In this document: positions 8,910-22,155 of the stretch, piece after piece
Position numbering within the stretch: the stretch's first letter is position 1
How the letters are laid out: each line of letters starts with the position of its first letter
DNA from: Sipunculus nudus
Taxonomy: Eukaryota > Annelida > Sipuncula > Golfingiida > Sipunculidae
NCBI GenBank assembly: GCA_026874595.1
Contig: CM049311.1
Coordinates: 36,874,676-36,938,675, forward strand
Reading direction: 5' to 3'
DNA: 64,000 nucleotides
Notes under the pieces: generated by a model
What the model saw: the letters and a program-made list of their open reading frames with translations, nothing else
The model's database searches: none
What the model was told of the DNA's origin: nothing
Made by a program: the position numbers and the translations under genes

Positions 8910-10980
8910 TATATGCCCTCTGCCGACCCTGAGGTTGAAACCCAAAGAATCTTACTATAAAAAGCAGCGGTTAAAATGAAGGAGATCTTCAACGGCGGCA
9001 GTTTTTAACCATTGCGTAGTTAGTGAAGGAGACCATGTTTATCAAACTGTGGTCTACTTCCGGAAACCACAGAGTCAGCGGTTCCACAAGAAATCACTAA
9101 ACAGTCCATAAAATACCCAAAATATATCCAAACAAGCGGCAAGAAAATGTCACCTCTTCGAAAAGGAAAGAAAAAGTAGAACAAATTGAAAACAACAAAT
9201 TCGAGACCAGCAAAGACCGAATGTTATAATCGAGACAGAAACCATGAGACCTGGACCGAGACCAGTACCTCCGGCACAGGACCTTGCCAGACAGAGCCAA
9301 AACCAAAACCCCCGAAAAAACCGGTCTCGGGACCGGTATCGAGACCAAGACCAAGACATGCATAACTGGTGTTGGCGGCCATTTTGAAGAGGTTAAAGAC
9401 CAGAAATAAGGACTGTCAAACTGCACCCGCACACCGTCCGTAAATGTGGACACATGGCTTAACTCAATGGACCGGTACACGGTGGGCCGGTAATAAGTCC
9501 TAATATCTAATAAGAGTAATTTCCGCTATACTCACGGTGATAGTGTTCGCCTACATCGACGAAATGCCTGATGCACCCCTAGGATTTTAAATAAACTATG
9601 AGACCTGGATGTAAATTTTCTGTCACTCTCAATGACTGGGCAAAATACTGAGTATACTTTTGAGTTGTTATCATATGCTTAAAAGCTTTCGGCAAGAAAA
9701 CCATGTCCCGCAGACAATTTTATACGCTATGTGTGAAAACACTTTTAAATTGCTAGTTTATATTGACAGTTAAATGACGATTTTACACTTTTTATTGTGA
9801 AAACAGCTTGAACTAGTCATTAAGAATCGCCTTTCCAGGCAAAAAAATGTGAAAAGGAGAATTTGAATCGGTTAAAAATGTAATTTCGTCTTTCAAAGCT
9901 CTACTTCCATCGCTAACATTTCTCTACCTCTCACACTTTACCGTTCTTAATCGTTACTGGGTGCGTACCTTAGGCAGACGAGACCGCCTGTTTCTGAGTA
10001 TGCCCCGGTTGCTTAGAAGCATCAACTACAAATAAATGGATACCACTGTCCTGTGAAAAGTCGAATATGCCAGACCTGATTAGCACCCTTATCTGACAAG
10101 ACGTTAGACATACTGGCACAGGGTTTTTTTGTTGAGGTAAGCCGAGTAATATCATATCGATGTTTGCCGCGTGACGTTTAACGGTATCTGACCATATAAA
10201 TCAAACATCGCTTGGGTCAGTTGGGAGATCCCACATTTGCCGGATGTTCCATAGAAAAATTCCTGTATTCTATCTACCTGACAATCATCGGATCTTGCAC
10301 AAGTAAAGTCCACGTCTGCCATTTTGCAATATCCTATGACCGATGCCGCGACAGTAGGAAAACAAATTTATTTATCTCGTGGTCATACATTTTTTTCCAA
10401 AAATCATTGACGCAGCTAAGTATAGCTCAACGCTAGTTCTGTCTCATAGGGGAGAAATCCCGACAAAACCTTAAATTTTTTTCTGCACCTGCACGCTTAA
10501 AGTGTCCTTATATATACCCGGATTTTCAAAGGAGCTCTACTTATATTATGGCAACCATCACTTGGTCAAAACTAAAGTCTCCTAAAATGGGACTATGCAC
10601 GTAGGAGAAAGCTTGAGAAGCTATTAACGTCATATCAACGTATTAAGTGTAAGGGATGAAAATATACTGATTATCGGCTTTAAAGCAGAGTAATTAATCA
10701 AGATTCGGATTACCAGTACAGTTCTTTGCCGCTGGCCGGTTGATAGAAAGCTTGATTGACGATGTTCACAATCCCTTCACGAGGTGCCATCGCTACGATG
10801 AAAACCATCATTGCGTTACGGATGAGGCAGACTTTATTTTAAGCAGGGGCGTTTTCAAGTGATTCGGGCGGAAAGGGGCGGTTGTCATTATGATTCTGGT
10901 AATACTTTAGCCATTCATCTACTAACAAGTAATATATGTATAAACCATTTGCCTATTGCCACTGTTTAGAGTTTTCTAGG
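8910..10980. other. no gene recognised
   Basis: This is AT-rich, mostly unique sequence. At 9220-9360 there is a cluster of GAGACC/GGTCTC words on both strands, of the kind seen in subterminal repeats. The 127-codon frame 9097-9480 (minus) translates this cluster and is repetitive rather than protein-like. Confidence 0.4.
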
Positions 10981-11014
10981 CTTATTAACTTATCTCTTTC
11001 TATCTCTCTCTCAT

Positions 11015-11150
11015 ATATATAAACAAATATATATATATATAAATATATATATATATATTAGATATATATACATGTGAGACCTTGGAATTTAGTCAACTTT
11101 TGGCCAGTACCATGGGTGGTCTATTTACACAGGTTTCGCTATATATATAC

Positions 11151-11216
<66 letters not shown>

Positions 11217-11228
11217 ATATATATATAT
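11015..11228. repeat. (TA)n microsatellite cluster
   Basis: Two TA blocks, 11023-11060 and 11141-11228, with unique sequence between them. Small frames across them translate to I/Y repeats and are not genes. Confidence 0.9.
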
Positions 11229-11392
11229 TCAAAAGTGTAGTCAAAAGTGGTCTTTACTTGAAGCCATCACATTGCACCTAATGTCTTCCCCATTACAGCT
11301 TGTGTAGTCAGCTAGGGCTGGATGAACTGTCCAAAGAAAATGCCCTCAAAAAACAAGGCCATCTCATATTTTATATCAAGAAAACATTACAA

Positions 11393-11419
11393 TACACACA
11401 CACACACACACAAATATAT

Positions 11420-11477
<58 letters not shown>
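11393..11477. repeat. (CA)n(TA)n(CA)n compound microsatellite
   Basis: ACACAC repeats lead into about 55 bp of TA, followed by ACACAC again. Confidence 0.95.
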
Positions 11478-11479
<2 letters not shown>

Positions 11480-12133
11480 TGAGCATAGTGTCCATAAAAG
11501 GAATAGAAAAGCCATCCTGCAACATGCGTTAGATTGTGGTTATGTGTGGAACAGGGGCACCACGTTCAAGCGTTGAATAGCCGGCTACAAATTGAGACCA
11601 GGATGTATAAATCATTTTAAAATAAAGCCAGTGGCTCCAGGCGGGGAAACACCGATACATTGTCCGAGACGAAGGAGGGCTTGTGAAAAACCAAACAGGA
11701 ATACAAATCAAACATGCAGGAGATTTTTTTACAGGACCTTCAGTAAGGAACCCCTGTTATCTGCAGGCCCGGCGTCATCCGAATACCAGCTAGATCCTGC
11801 ACAGCTAATTATTACAGCCCCTGCATGACGGGAGTTGAGACTCAATTCTGGCGGCCGATGCGGACAGACTTCAGCAGGAAATCCGGCCTCTGCCTAGAGT
11901 TTCAAATTGCTTGTCAGACACTAATTTGCAGTATCGAATGCAGTGTCTATTATGTTGGGAGGCCTGCGACACGGGACACCTTTTTTATGATTAGGAAGGC
12001 AAATTTATAACAAGAGCTGTATCCCAGATTTCAGCCCGCCTCACCGGGTAAGTACTCGCTGAAACTATAGTAATCATTCCAAGACTTCTCATCTATTTAG
12101 AAAGATAACAAAATGTTATTTAAGATAACTGTT

Positions 12134-12138
<5 letters not shown>
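11478..12138. other. no gene recognised
   Basis: Higher-complexity sequence with short open frames on both strands (11592-11828 and 11825-12010, plus). None shows a motif, and no repeat of it was noticed elsewhere in the window. Confidence 0.4.
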
Positions 12139-12191
<53 letters not shown>

Positions 12192-12233
12192 AGATAGACA
12201 GACAGAGCGACACAGACAGACAGACAGAGAGAC
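12139..12233. repeat. (TA)n with GATA/GACA tail
   Basis: About 50 bp of TA followed by imperfect GATA and GACA tetranucleotides. Confidence 0.92.
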
Positions 12234-12350
12234 AAATAAGTTCATCAAAAGTGCAATCTGAACCTATTATGTGAAAGAAGAACAGAATATTTCTCCAATG
12301 TATGCCCCTATAAAACGATGTGTATTAATATGACATCTGTGTTACCTAAG

Positions 12351-13190
12351 TGTTACGGAACCTAATATCAATAGATCATGTATGCGTGATGAACATAAAC
12401 TTTGTCATGGAGATAAAAAAATCAGATTTAGGAAAGGTTGGCAGCTTGAAATGTCTAGGGGAATGAATAAAGAAAGTCTGTGTTTTTTTGTTAACAAATA
12501 ACTATAATTTATTCTTAAAACAACCCTTACATAACAATACACTTAATCAATACAATTACACAGTATAACAGCAGTATAACAACAAATCAATACATTCACA
12601 CAGTAAAATAAACATAGTTCACAGTACCTGGATACCACCATTGTCCTTTAAAATGTATAAGCCGGATGAAAAGTTCACACAAATTCTCTCGGAGAATAAC
12701 AGTCCAATGTAAAGCTCTTGTAACAATCCAGAAAGTAAACTGAAGACCGAATAAGATTCGTCACAAAATCCAGAAGAAAATCTGAAGAAAATCTGTAATT
12801 GCCGCATTCATCGGAATAGGTCCCACAAACTGACATACACGCTTCTGTGTCCGCTGGAATATTCTCTCAACTCTCTCTCTCGGCTCTAAACACAGAACCT
12901 TTATATAACTTTCCACCTCAAGCCTGTAACTTTCCATTTCTCGAGCCATCTAAAGAATCTAACACAGTATATACGTTCAAAGAACATACCAGAACAAAGA
13001 ACGCTGTATATCCAGGGTTCAACCAATGCGGATTAAACCGAGCCTGCAACATCCGGCCAGGCGAAGCCGCCACAACACGAGCCACGCGTGGCACACAAAC
13101 CAAACGCCAACAACACATGGAACATCCGTGTGCACAATAAAACAATCATCTGTCAGACCGCTGCACACAACTAAAAGGGCACCTGTAACA
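12351..13190 (-). mobile_element. solo LTR of the Gmr1-like family
   Basis: An 840-bp copy of the LTR without internal sequence. On the minus strand it starts TGTTACAGGTGCCC and ends GGTTCCGTAACA. TATA box GTTATATAAAGG (12909-12898) and AATAAA (12513-12508) are in place. Flanks are TAAG (12347-12350) and CAAG (13191-13194), a possible 4-bp target duplication with one change. It aligns along its whole length with 37124-37945, including the tail at 12351-12483 that the coding copy lacks. Solo LTRs arise by recombination between the two LTRs of a full element. Confidence 0.88.
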
Positions 13191-14804
13191 CAAGGTCCTC
13201 TTAAGGTCAATTAGATGTTATCAGATGTTACCCCGATGACATAAAACTGAGCACCGGACGATTCGTGACAGTCTCAGAACATCGGGTAACGCGGGGGAAC
13301 GTCTAGGGCTGGAAAACATAGAACAGGATGTGAACCTGCCAAGAGTAACACCTGTGGAACTTGTAAAAGAGATCGACTATTTTATAAAAGCATAATCGAA
13401 AATTCCTTCCAAATGCACTCATTTCCTATAAGTTAAATGCAATGGAAATATCGCACTACGTTTCGCAAAACGCTACCCCAAATATATTGCAGTACGAAAA
13501 TTGTAGGCGATACCCATTCTTATTATTATGTCCATATTAGGTAATCTTGATTGAAATCTTGATTCTTGATTTTTCAAACGCCACCGCTCTAACTCGTGCA
13601 TTCAAAATTTCCGACTTTTCCAATAATTCTCTTTCCATAAAAAGTCGGTCTGGTTAAGGTTCCTTAGGTGTTGCTCTTGGCAGGTGATAAGCCTGGTCTC
13701 TCAGTGACGGTATTAGATCAGGTATCACAATGAACTCCCGATATTAACCACTGTATACCAAAGTCTACCGATGAATCCAGGAGTGCCCGGATATTATCCC
13801 GATGTTGGTCAAAGAAGGAACATTTCGACCATTTTCTAATACTTATTGATGTCTCTAGGATTTTATCTTACTCGACGTTGCCCGATTACTCCTGATGTAG
13901 TTCCCGATATTAGGACGATGTCACAAGCGGCAGATCGCCGACAGCATCGACCTAGTGTAAGCCCTTATTCAGACAAGGAACAGACCCACATTTTATCGGC
14001 AAAATAACTACTCCTTCCCCTAGGCTTCATGATCCGGGTCAACTTGAATACTACATCACTTTATCCTTGCCTCGAAGCCCGCCACTTGACTTATACCACT
14101 GGCTTCTATTCATGCTTATTCGGTATATCTAAGGCACAGACAGATAAACAATCGACAGACAGAGGGTGGAAAGACAGCCGGCCATTAACACAAATCAAAC
14201 TGTATTTAATCATGTGCATGTTATGGACTAAGTTGAAAAACTTATGTGCGACCTTTATCGGCCGGCCGTATTTAGTCGATAACATTATCGTGCTATCGAG
14301 ATAAATAAAGTGTATTACAATATTGACTGACCTTTATTCTAATGTCAGTTCAAACAAATAATCAAGATTAATGAAGAACGTTAAGTTGATAACGATTGTT
14401 GTAAGAGAAATCAAAACCTGTTTCATATTCTTGACAGAGCCAATAAAAATCACATTCATTCCGGACTATTTATTAATCTTTAAGCGCCAAGCGATCACTG
14501 AAAGCCCCCCTCAGCCAGGGTGTGACCTTAGGAATAAGGTCAAGGTCAAAAATAAATATCAGGTGCAATCTGTGACGTTGGACTAATATTGTGAACGTAT
14601 TTCTAGTTATAAACATCAGCAATATTTGGATCCTATGACAACAGAAAAAGACAGAAGAAAGAAAAGGTAATTATAAAGATACATATAAAATGCCAAAGAA
14701 ATCATCAATATTGCCACCATAGCTTTTTTATGAGTTAATACATTTTATAAGAATAAGGATCAGCTCAGGTCCTTTACTGATTTTTTTGCTTTGAAATTAA
14801 TTGC
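13191..14804. other. no gene recognised
   Basis: Unique-looking sequence with words such as CCCGATATTA and CCGATGTT recurring irregularly at 13730-13930. The 91-codon frame 14029-14304 (plus) has no motif. Confidence 0.4.
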
Positions 14805-15121
14805 GTTTATGCTTTTATCCCTATTTGTTTGTGCGTTTGTTCACAAGATAACTCAGGCAATCATAAGCTCAGGAAAGTTCGGAGAATTTCAGGAATGAGC
14901 CAAAGAAGAATCGATATTTATTGTGGATCTGATCATGAACTGGATTCAGGAAATCAAAGAATGTAAAGAAATGTAAAGTCAATTATGCACAAATGAACCT
15001 AAGAATATGGACCGATTAAGTGAATACAAACGCGGTTTGGAAGCATCACACAATAGAGACTCACCACATGACGGAACCTTGCATTCCTTATAATGCATAT
15101 TACAAGTTCGACAGTAATTTC
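14805..15121 (+). repeat. dispersed repeat family B, copy 2
   Basis: It shares with 6522-6805 and 34750-35040 the sequence order GTTTGTTCACAAGATAACTC, GCAATCAT, CAGGAATGA, AATATGG.CCGA and CTTGCATTCCTTATAATGCA. Its right end runs into the 99-bp duplication. Confidence 0.6.
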
Positions 15122-15320
15122 TTAGTGCCAACAAGAAGAGTTTTATGAGATTATGATAACGAAAGATTTTCAATGCAAAAACAAATCCCGTTGAACCACT
15201 TCTCTCTTGCTGAAAAAGCCTTAGTACTAACAAAATGGGTTTAACGAGATTATGATATCGAAATATTTTCAATGCAAAAACCAATTCCGTTTAACTACTT
15301 CTCTCTTGTTGAAAATTGAC
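15122..15320. repeat. 99-bp tandem duplication
   Basis: Two head-to-tail units begin TTAGTGCCAACAAGA (15122) and TTAGTACTAACAAAA (15221). Both contain GAGATTATGATA.CGAAA, TTTTCAATGCAAAAAC and ACTTCTCTCTTG.TGAAAA. The apparent 101-residue minus-strand protein repeats only because of the duplication. Confidence 0.88.
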
Positions 15321-17795
15321 AATTAATAGACTGATTGTGGTAGCAAAACATGCAAGGAACAAGCATCAGTGGTTACTACGTTACTGATGTAGGTAGTTAT
15401 ACATCTGTCATTTTTATCCCTTTAATCTGTATGCATGACACAGGAACTGAGGAAAATAAAATCTTGCGTCTTCGAATCGTCCAAGAGCCTTGAGTACTTG
15501 AATTTCCTAGACAGATCTCGCTGGCTTTAACAGTTTTGGCAGGTGAAGATTTTATGATTCGGGACATGTCTGCAAGGTTTATGTTGGCACAGATGTCTTT
15601 GACATCCAGGGATTGGTAAAACGGACGTCTTTAACATTGTCTGGTTGCCTTCCGGTAACAGAAATGAACTTGACCTCCAAGGTGAAAAAATATAGCGGTA
15701 TATAAGCTGTGGCGTATTGCTGTTAAATGTCAGATTTTTTATACTTACGGGATATGTAAGAACCCTTTTGGAAATGGTATTTTTCTCTGATATATGGTGG
15801 ATGCAATATTATCTACTAGTTAAAGGACAAATCTTTGCTTTTGTAATAGATTTATCCGAGTTGGATATTTATCTTGATCCCATTATAACAAAATTCCATT
15901 ATTTTTTATTCTTTTTAAGTCTCTATTTAGGCTTTTCTTATTTGCAGATATGTCTTATTTTTACATACAGACATAACATTTACTAATATACACTCCAACA
16001 GTTCCTCTTCTATACCCCGTGGGTCTTCCTGTGGTAGATTTCAGACGGCCGTACTCCATGTATATTTCCGTCACCTCTTCCTGCACTGACCACACCACGA
16101 ATGGTCTTCATACAATGTGGCACGTACAGCCATTTCAATGGAATCGTCCGCAACATAGCACAGGGGTCTAGGGTACTAATGTAGGGATCTTCGGCTACAA
16201 ATCAAGCAATGCCTCTTTATATGTAGTAGTTCCGCGTATAGGGGCGGATGCGGTGCAGGGGGTGGGCCTGAATTGATTCATCCCACCCCCGTATGGGAGA
16301 TTCATTTCCTGACAACTAATATGGACGCATAATAAAATAGACAAACAATAAAGACTGAACTTTATTGTCTGTTATGTGAGCAATTCATAATGTTAACTGA
16401 AACGTCGAAACAGTTGTGACCTTTTTGAATCTTTGACCGTTTCACCATTCTTGGTCAACCTTTTTTTTTAATTTTCGTTGAAGCATTTTAATTTCATATG
16501 AGTTCGTATCCATTGTAACATGATATTACATAAAAAGTTGGTATTTCAATCAGTGTACATTTTCAACCATTGTAGACTCCTCCACAACCCACTGGATTGA
16601 ATTGCCCTTGAATTGTTTTTGTACGAGGTAGTCGCCGTCTTTTTTAATGCTAGCTTGACTACGAATGTGCATCTGCAGAATTCCGTGACAGGGCAGTAGC
16701 AAACGCTTCCTTTCATTTTAAATTTTGCCGTAAACTAGGCCCGGTGACTACTGCACCTGCAGGTCCAAGATGTGTAATCTCCCCATTTGCTGAGTCATAC
16801 CACCGTGGAACTCCCGAAAGGCGCAATCATCTATGAGTGAAACCCCGCCTTTGACCGCAACCTTCGCATTAAGGCTGCAGAACGCTCACCTTGGGTGAGG
16901 GCCGACCGTTAAAAAAAAATCCCGCATCAATTTTTTATGACTCACAGCTTTGAGTTCTAACCTAGACCACGGAAGCCAGTGTGGAATTACCTGTTCATAG
17001 AACATTTTTTACCGATTGTTTAAAACTAAACTCCATTTCTTTGATTGTAGACGTTCTTTTGGGTATCAGTCGCAATAAACTCCTTCATGCATGTAAAAAA
17101 TCCGGGCCCGCCTCTGAGGCGCCTTTTCGGACTCTGGGCCAGTCCTGACTTTAGACTTTCTACATCAAATGGACACGGGTCGTTTTCAGCTGATGAGAGT
17201 TTACTTAGTCAAGTGTCATCTGTGTAAGTGGCGGCTAGACGACTGGAATGGGAGAGCTTAGGTTAAGCGCTTCCTGCTTCCTTTACATTAGTTAAACCCA
17301 ATGTGCCACAGTTTACAGTCTAGGTCAGCTAATATTACACCAGCCAGCTGAAATATTGACATCTACGAATCTTGTATTCAAGGGCAGATACCACGTTTAA
17401 GGAGCTCTAAACCACGGCGTAGTATTTTGAAGAAAGAAACTCTTCCCGCTCAGCGGCGGGCACAGAAGGTTAAACTCGGGAGTTTGCTGTAGTTAATGAG
17501 GAATATGTAATGATGAGAAGAAAATTAAAAGGGCCCGACACGCTCTGGGCAAAGTTTTGCGTTGACATGAGAATTTCGAGCGTCCAACTTTGAGGTGATC
17601 TGAGTAAAAGTTTGATGGATTGCTTGAACCATTTTTTTATGTCATTTAATTATATGATTAATTGATCAAAGTGATATCTAAGGGTTAATTGTTAGCACAT
17701 TGTTTACACAACGACTGGTTTTTAGATAGTCGGCTATGGTCACTGGCTTCTAATCGTCAGTGGCTGCCCAACAGCTAGATATTTTATCGTCTAGA
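15321..17795. other. no gene recognised
   Basis: Mostly unique sequence. A word like the MITE terminus (AGGGGCGGATGCGG) lies at about 16239. No open frame over 90 codons shows a motif. Confidence 0.4.
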
Positions 17796-17827
17796 CGGAC
17801 GCTTGCATTCTCAGAACCAAGCGTCCG
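17796..17827. other. perfect GC-rich hairpin
   Basis: CGGACGCTTG and CAAGCGTCCG pair perfectly over 10 bp around a 12-base loop. It is not followed by a T-run. The role is unknown; it could be a structured RNA or the remnant of an inverted repeat. Confidence 0.6.
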
Positions 17828-18592
17828 AGTGAGATTTTGAGGGTCAAAGAGGCTTACCACCGCGTTCCTAAATAACCTCGTGGTAAATTTGTGTGTTTTA
17901 AATTAAAATATTTATTTAAAACACGGATAATGCAGTAAAATGTCTGCTTTCAGTTCTCCTGTTATCCTATTTATCCTTCTAATTGTCCTTCATTTACCAA
18001 ATTTGGAATACTACCTTTGTCCACCTTTTTTCCGATTGACTGACACTGAAATTTAACGAACGTATACGACGAGCAGTATATTGAAATTCAGATTTATACA
18101 GCGGGTTTTGTAGATAAATTTGAATTATTACGGTGTCAACCACTGGATCATTCATTTTAAACAAAGTTAGCCTCTGAAGGCTGCTTTGGTTTTGTCTTGC
18201 GATTAATTAATCAAGTTCTTACATGTGAACTGCCCCGACGCAGATTTGTCAAATTTTCATTTTGAAAACAGATTTTAAAACATTTTGCAGTTACGTTTAC
18301 ATCTTTTCTCTTATTATCAGCACCGTTTTCATTTAATGCAACTTTTGTTTTGGGGCTAACATGGGAATATGGTAAAGTTTGTAAGATATGGGTAACAACC
18401 AAGATACAATGTGTTTAAGTTTAGAGTTAATTTGATCACCACAGTATTCTAAAAAAATCTCTTATATTGTGGTATTGATCAATTGGTTTGTCCTGTTCAA
18501 AGGCCAGAGCCGTTCAAAGGAATGTAAGGCGTTGTATGAACTAGCCCTCGAATTTTGAGGTGAACCATGATTTATACCGAGAAACAATCGAG

Positions 18593-18629
<37 letters not shown>

Positions 18630-19533
18630 AGTGCATATTTATAAAGCGCTCATCCAATGAACTTCTCACAGGCGCTAATACAATAAAATCATGATAAGAA
18701 AGTTAAAACGAAAAGAAGTTAATTTATCCAAGTCCGAGATTTAAACGATTAAAATGTGACTAAATGGTGATAAGTTAAGAAACAAGTATTATCTATTTAT
18801 AGACTTTGGATCTTTATCACTGGTTATATTGAAAATACACAGGTCATTAGCATCTCTAAAGAGATATGTCTTCAGTCCATTATTATCCAGAGCAACCATT
18901 TCTTCCCATGTTTTCTTGCTGTTGTGATTACTCCTTATTGAGAACTACCTTTGGCATTTCGTCATAAATGTTAAGAAATATTAAACTTTGCATCTTAAAT
19001 GAATTATATTATCCAAATAGCGCCCTTGTTTCAGGAGTCTTTCGTCTCAAACAAAAAACAAACACAACGAACTGCAATATCTGCGCCCAGGACATTTTCT
19101 TTTAAATAAACTGATTTAACTCATGCATAGAATAGCAAAGCAAGGGGGAACCTTTTTTGAGAAATTGCGTTATATAATCCTTTGCCGACAGTGCACAAAC
19201 TGAATATAAATCGGTATCCGACTGACTGTTTAAAGTTTTGCCTTTCTCCATTGATTTTGGATAACCCAATTTCAACATGCTTAAAATGATATCTGTCTAT
19301 TAAATGTTTCACTCCCCATAAATATGAATCGCAATTCAAAGACCGTGTAAACGTCAACTTCTGTGATGAAAAGACATATCATAGAACAAACAATAGATTA
19401 AACGTCTCATGTGACCTGTTCTTTGTATAGATGACTTTTATTTGAGACTGGAGCTGCGAGATTATGAAAGAGCTAAGCAAATCTCTGGCGCTCTCTGTTA
19501 TGGTATCGCTCAAGATCCGAGCCAGTGAAATAT
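17828..19533. other. no gene recognised
   Basis: It contains an 11-bp-stem hairpin at about 17890-17922 (GTGTTTTAAAT and ATTTAAAACAC) and a (TTA)n microsatellite at 18595-18629. Otherwise it is unique AT-rich sequence. Confidence 0.4.
18595..18629. repeat. (TTA)n microsatellite
   Basis: About eleven TTA triplets. Confidence 0.95.
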
Positions 19534-19557
19534 ACTTACAAATATATATTTGTAAGT
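19534..19557. other. perfect 24-base palindrome
   Basis: ACTTACAAATAT continues into its exact complement, ATATTTGTAAGT. The cause and function are unknown. Confidence 0.7.
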
Positions 19558-19655
19558 GCCCGCATGAGTTTTAAGTATGGTATCTTTAAATTTAGAAATT
19601 TTGGTCTCATCCTCAATGAATACGGCCGATGGTAACTATTTCTCACTTTAAGACA

Positions 19656-19712
19656 CAATAAGACACGTACAATAAGACACGTACAATAAAACACGTACAA
19701 TAAGACACGTAC
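19656..19712. repeat. 15-bp minisatellite
   Basis: About four copies of the unit ACAATAAGACACGT with one base of drift. Confidence 0.9.
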
Positions 19713-19883
19713 TGTTTTAGCAGACAGATTTGTCATAGGTAGGGCTTTTGACTGACACAAAAAAAACACAACTGACGTTATGGTCATTTACCAACGTATT
19801 CAGTGGCCATCCGGGCTGTAATAAACGGCTGATCTCTCATTGGTTAATGATGATAATAAGCCTTTTTTTGCGGCCGTCTCGGA

Positions 19884-19884
19884 A

Positions 19885-19979
<95 letters not shown>

Positions 19980-19982
19980 GAG
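19884..19982. repeat. (TA)n(GA)n compound microsatellite
   Basis: TA repeats to 19932, then GA repeats with one GGG interruption. The open frames across it, on both strands, translate to repeats of I/Y and R/E or L/S and are artefacts. Confidence 0.95.
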
Positions 19983-20444
19983 GTTTCTCGTTTGTTTTAG
20001 GGGAAAGGGACATCCTCGACATGACACTCTCAACAGATTGCATCATGAGAAAATTATATAAAAAAGTGAATTTAAATTAAAGTTAAGTTAATTTAAAAGA
20101 TGACCGCAAAATATGATTGACTAAACTCGATATAAAGGCAGGTTCGTTACCAATGTTAGGGTAAAAGTAACATCCCATGGAGACATAGGCTTCTTAATTA
20201 ATGTTTATAGATGTACGGCATGGCGTACAGGGTTACCCTTATGAAGGATAGCCATACCGGTTATATCAAACCATAATCATTATTTGATGTGAGCTAAGCC
20301 ATACCGTACAAACCTTCGAAACTTGTTCTCCGTTGATAATTTTTCCAAATGTGACGTATCTATAAAACGCTTATATCTCATAATTGGTCAAAATTATTTA
20401 CTGCACCGTTGAAAGGTGAAATCTCTCCGTCTTTCAATAATTAA

Positions 20445-20481
<37 letters not shown>

Positions 20482-22150
20482 CATGTGTGTGTGTTTCTTG
20501 TTTTCCGTTGTGCCCCTTTTTACATTAAATTCTAATTTCTAATCCAGGCATGTTAACATTGTTTGGAATTCAGTTTATTCGATTGTTTGTTACCACTGCC
20601 ACCTCCCAGTTTCGAACAGCCATTACCAAGGAACAAAACAAAGATAAAAATAAATTCCCGGCACTTGATTGTCTTTTCTTTATCTATAAACTAAAACAAA
20701 ATGATATTTTGTCTGTAAAAGGAACATTGATGTAGCGAACAGTTCGCAAAAAGTTGAGTTTAAACAGTTTGTATAATATCATACACCTACCACGTGACGG
20801 GCCGTTTTACCTCAGGGAATGGGCGTTAATCTAAAGATTACGACTAATGACCCCCGTGATTAAGACTTTGAAACAATGATGACATGAGAGAGAGAAGCCT
20901 AGCGAATTCTTACGATAAACCAGGTTCCGGAGCTAATCGTATAAACCACACACTCCGCGTCAGCTACGGATAGAATGAGGTGGGTTGAATACTTTTGTAA
21001 ACTTATCTAGTCGTAAAGCTTCGCAGTCAACCCGCCACCCATAGGTTTACTGCTTACATCCTATCGGTGTTAAAGTTTAAAGGACTTTCCCGCAAAGTGA
21101 TTTACACTGACGTAATAAAATAACGATTACCTAAATATTTAATGTGGGTATCCTACAGAGTGTATTTAAAGACAACCACTTGCGTCCTTTATTGACTGAA
21201 ACAAGAACGATATTGATGATAAGTTAAAGTTAATGTTGGTGATTTTTTCAGTGGTTTTTCTAAAGTTGATTCTGAAAAAAGGGATGTAAAGCGCAAGTAA
21301 AAATATTCTAAGAAAAAATCATCGACAGCAAAGAAATGATATAGCACCATAAATTTGAAGTATCCACGTTGCCTTCAAAATACCATCTACTTAGGCCCAT
21401 CCTTGATGCCCATCTCGTATTTTAATGGGAGAAGAATGGACTATTGTGGCTGGGTAAGTCAGTTATCGGAAAGTAGTTTTATGTCGGTGATATTGCTTTT
21501 TCGTATACTTAAAAAAAGGATAAACCTACACGTTTTATTATACGTCAAATTTCGGAAAATTTTTTTTATGTAGGCGCTATTTCGTTTTCGTTTACTAATG
21601 AAAAAGAGAAACGTAAATTGGTTTATTTTTCGAATTTTTGTAAAATTCTATACGTATTACAGTCTGTTGTTCATGGTTAGTATATGAAAACAAATCGTGG
21701 GAACAGGTAGATGGAATAAAGGATGATCAAGAATCCGTATCACGCGTGGACCTACAGCACCGGAAAAGTAAACGAGCTGGTTTTACTTACGCCTGCAATT
21801 TTGTTTACCTACTACTTTCCATAAAACAGTTGCGGTCACATTAGACCATTGTACAAACATCGCACGATCACCAGTGTCCATCGACAGCAAATCGTAGACT
21901 TTTTGCGACTTTACGTACGATCGGCGTAAGGCAACCTATGAAAAAAGTTTGACAAGTGATATCATGTGGTTTCGCGATATATAGTCTTATACAACTATCT
22001 TGGGACCACCTATTTGACTGATCTCTGGTCGTAGAGACATACTGTTGAAAACGAATAGTCGCATGATAATTTGCCACCTATTAAAGACATTTCCGGATCA
22101 TGTACGACTATCCATGTCCACACCTTCGTTTGAAGTTTTTGTGCAAGGCC
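19983..22150. other. no gene recognised
   Basis: Unique-looking sequence with a (TA)n tract at 20443-20480. No recognisable coding region, RNA gene or repeat otherwise. Confidence 0.4.
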
Positions 22151-22155
22151 ATATA

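Noticed and set aside
9097-9480. 127-codon minus-strand frame
   Set aside because: It translates a cluster of GGTCTC-type repeats and has no motif.
14979-15284. 101-codon minus-strand protein with an internal repeat
   Set aside because: The repeat is the 99-bp DNA duplication, whose period is a multiple of three by chance.
19748-20080. 110-codon frame on the plus strand and overlapping minus-strand frames
   Set aside because: The frames exist only because (TA)n and (GA)n repeats have no stops; the residues are runs of I/Y and R/E.
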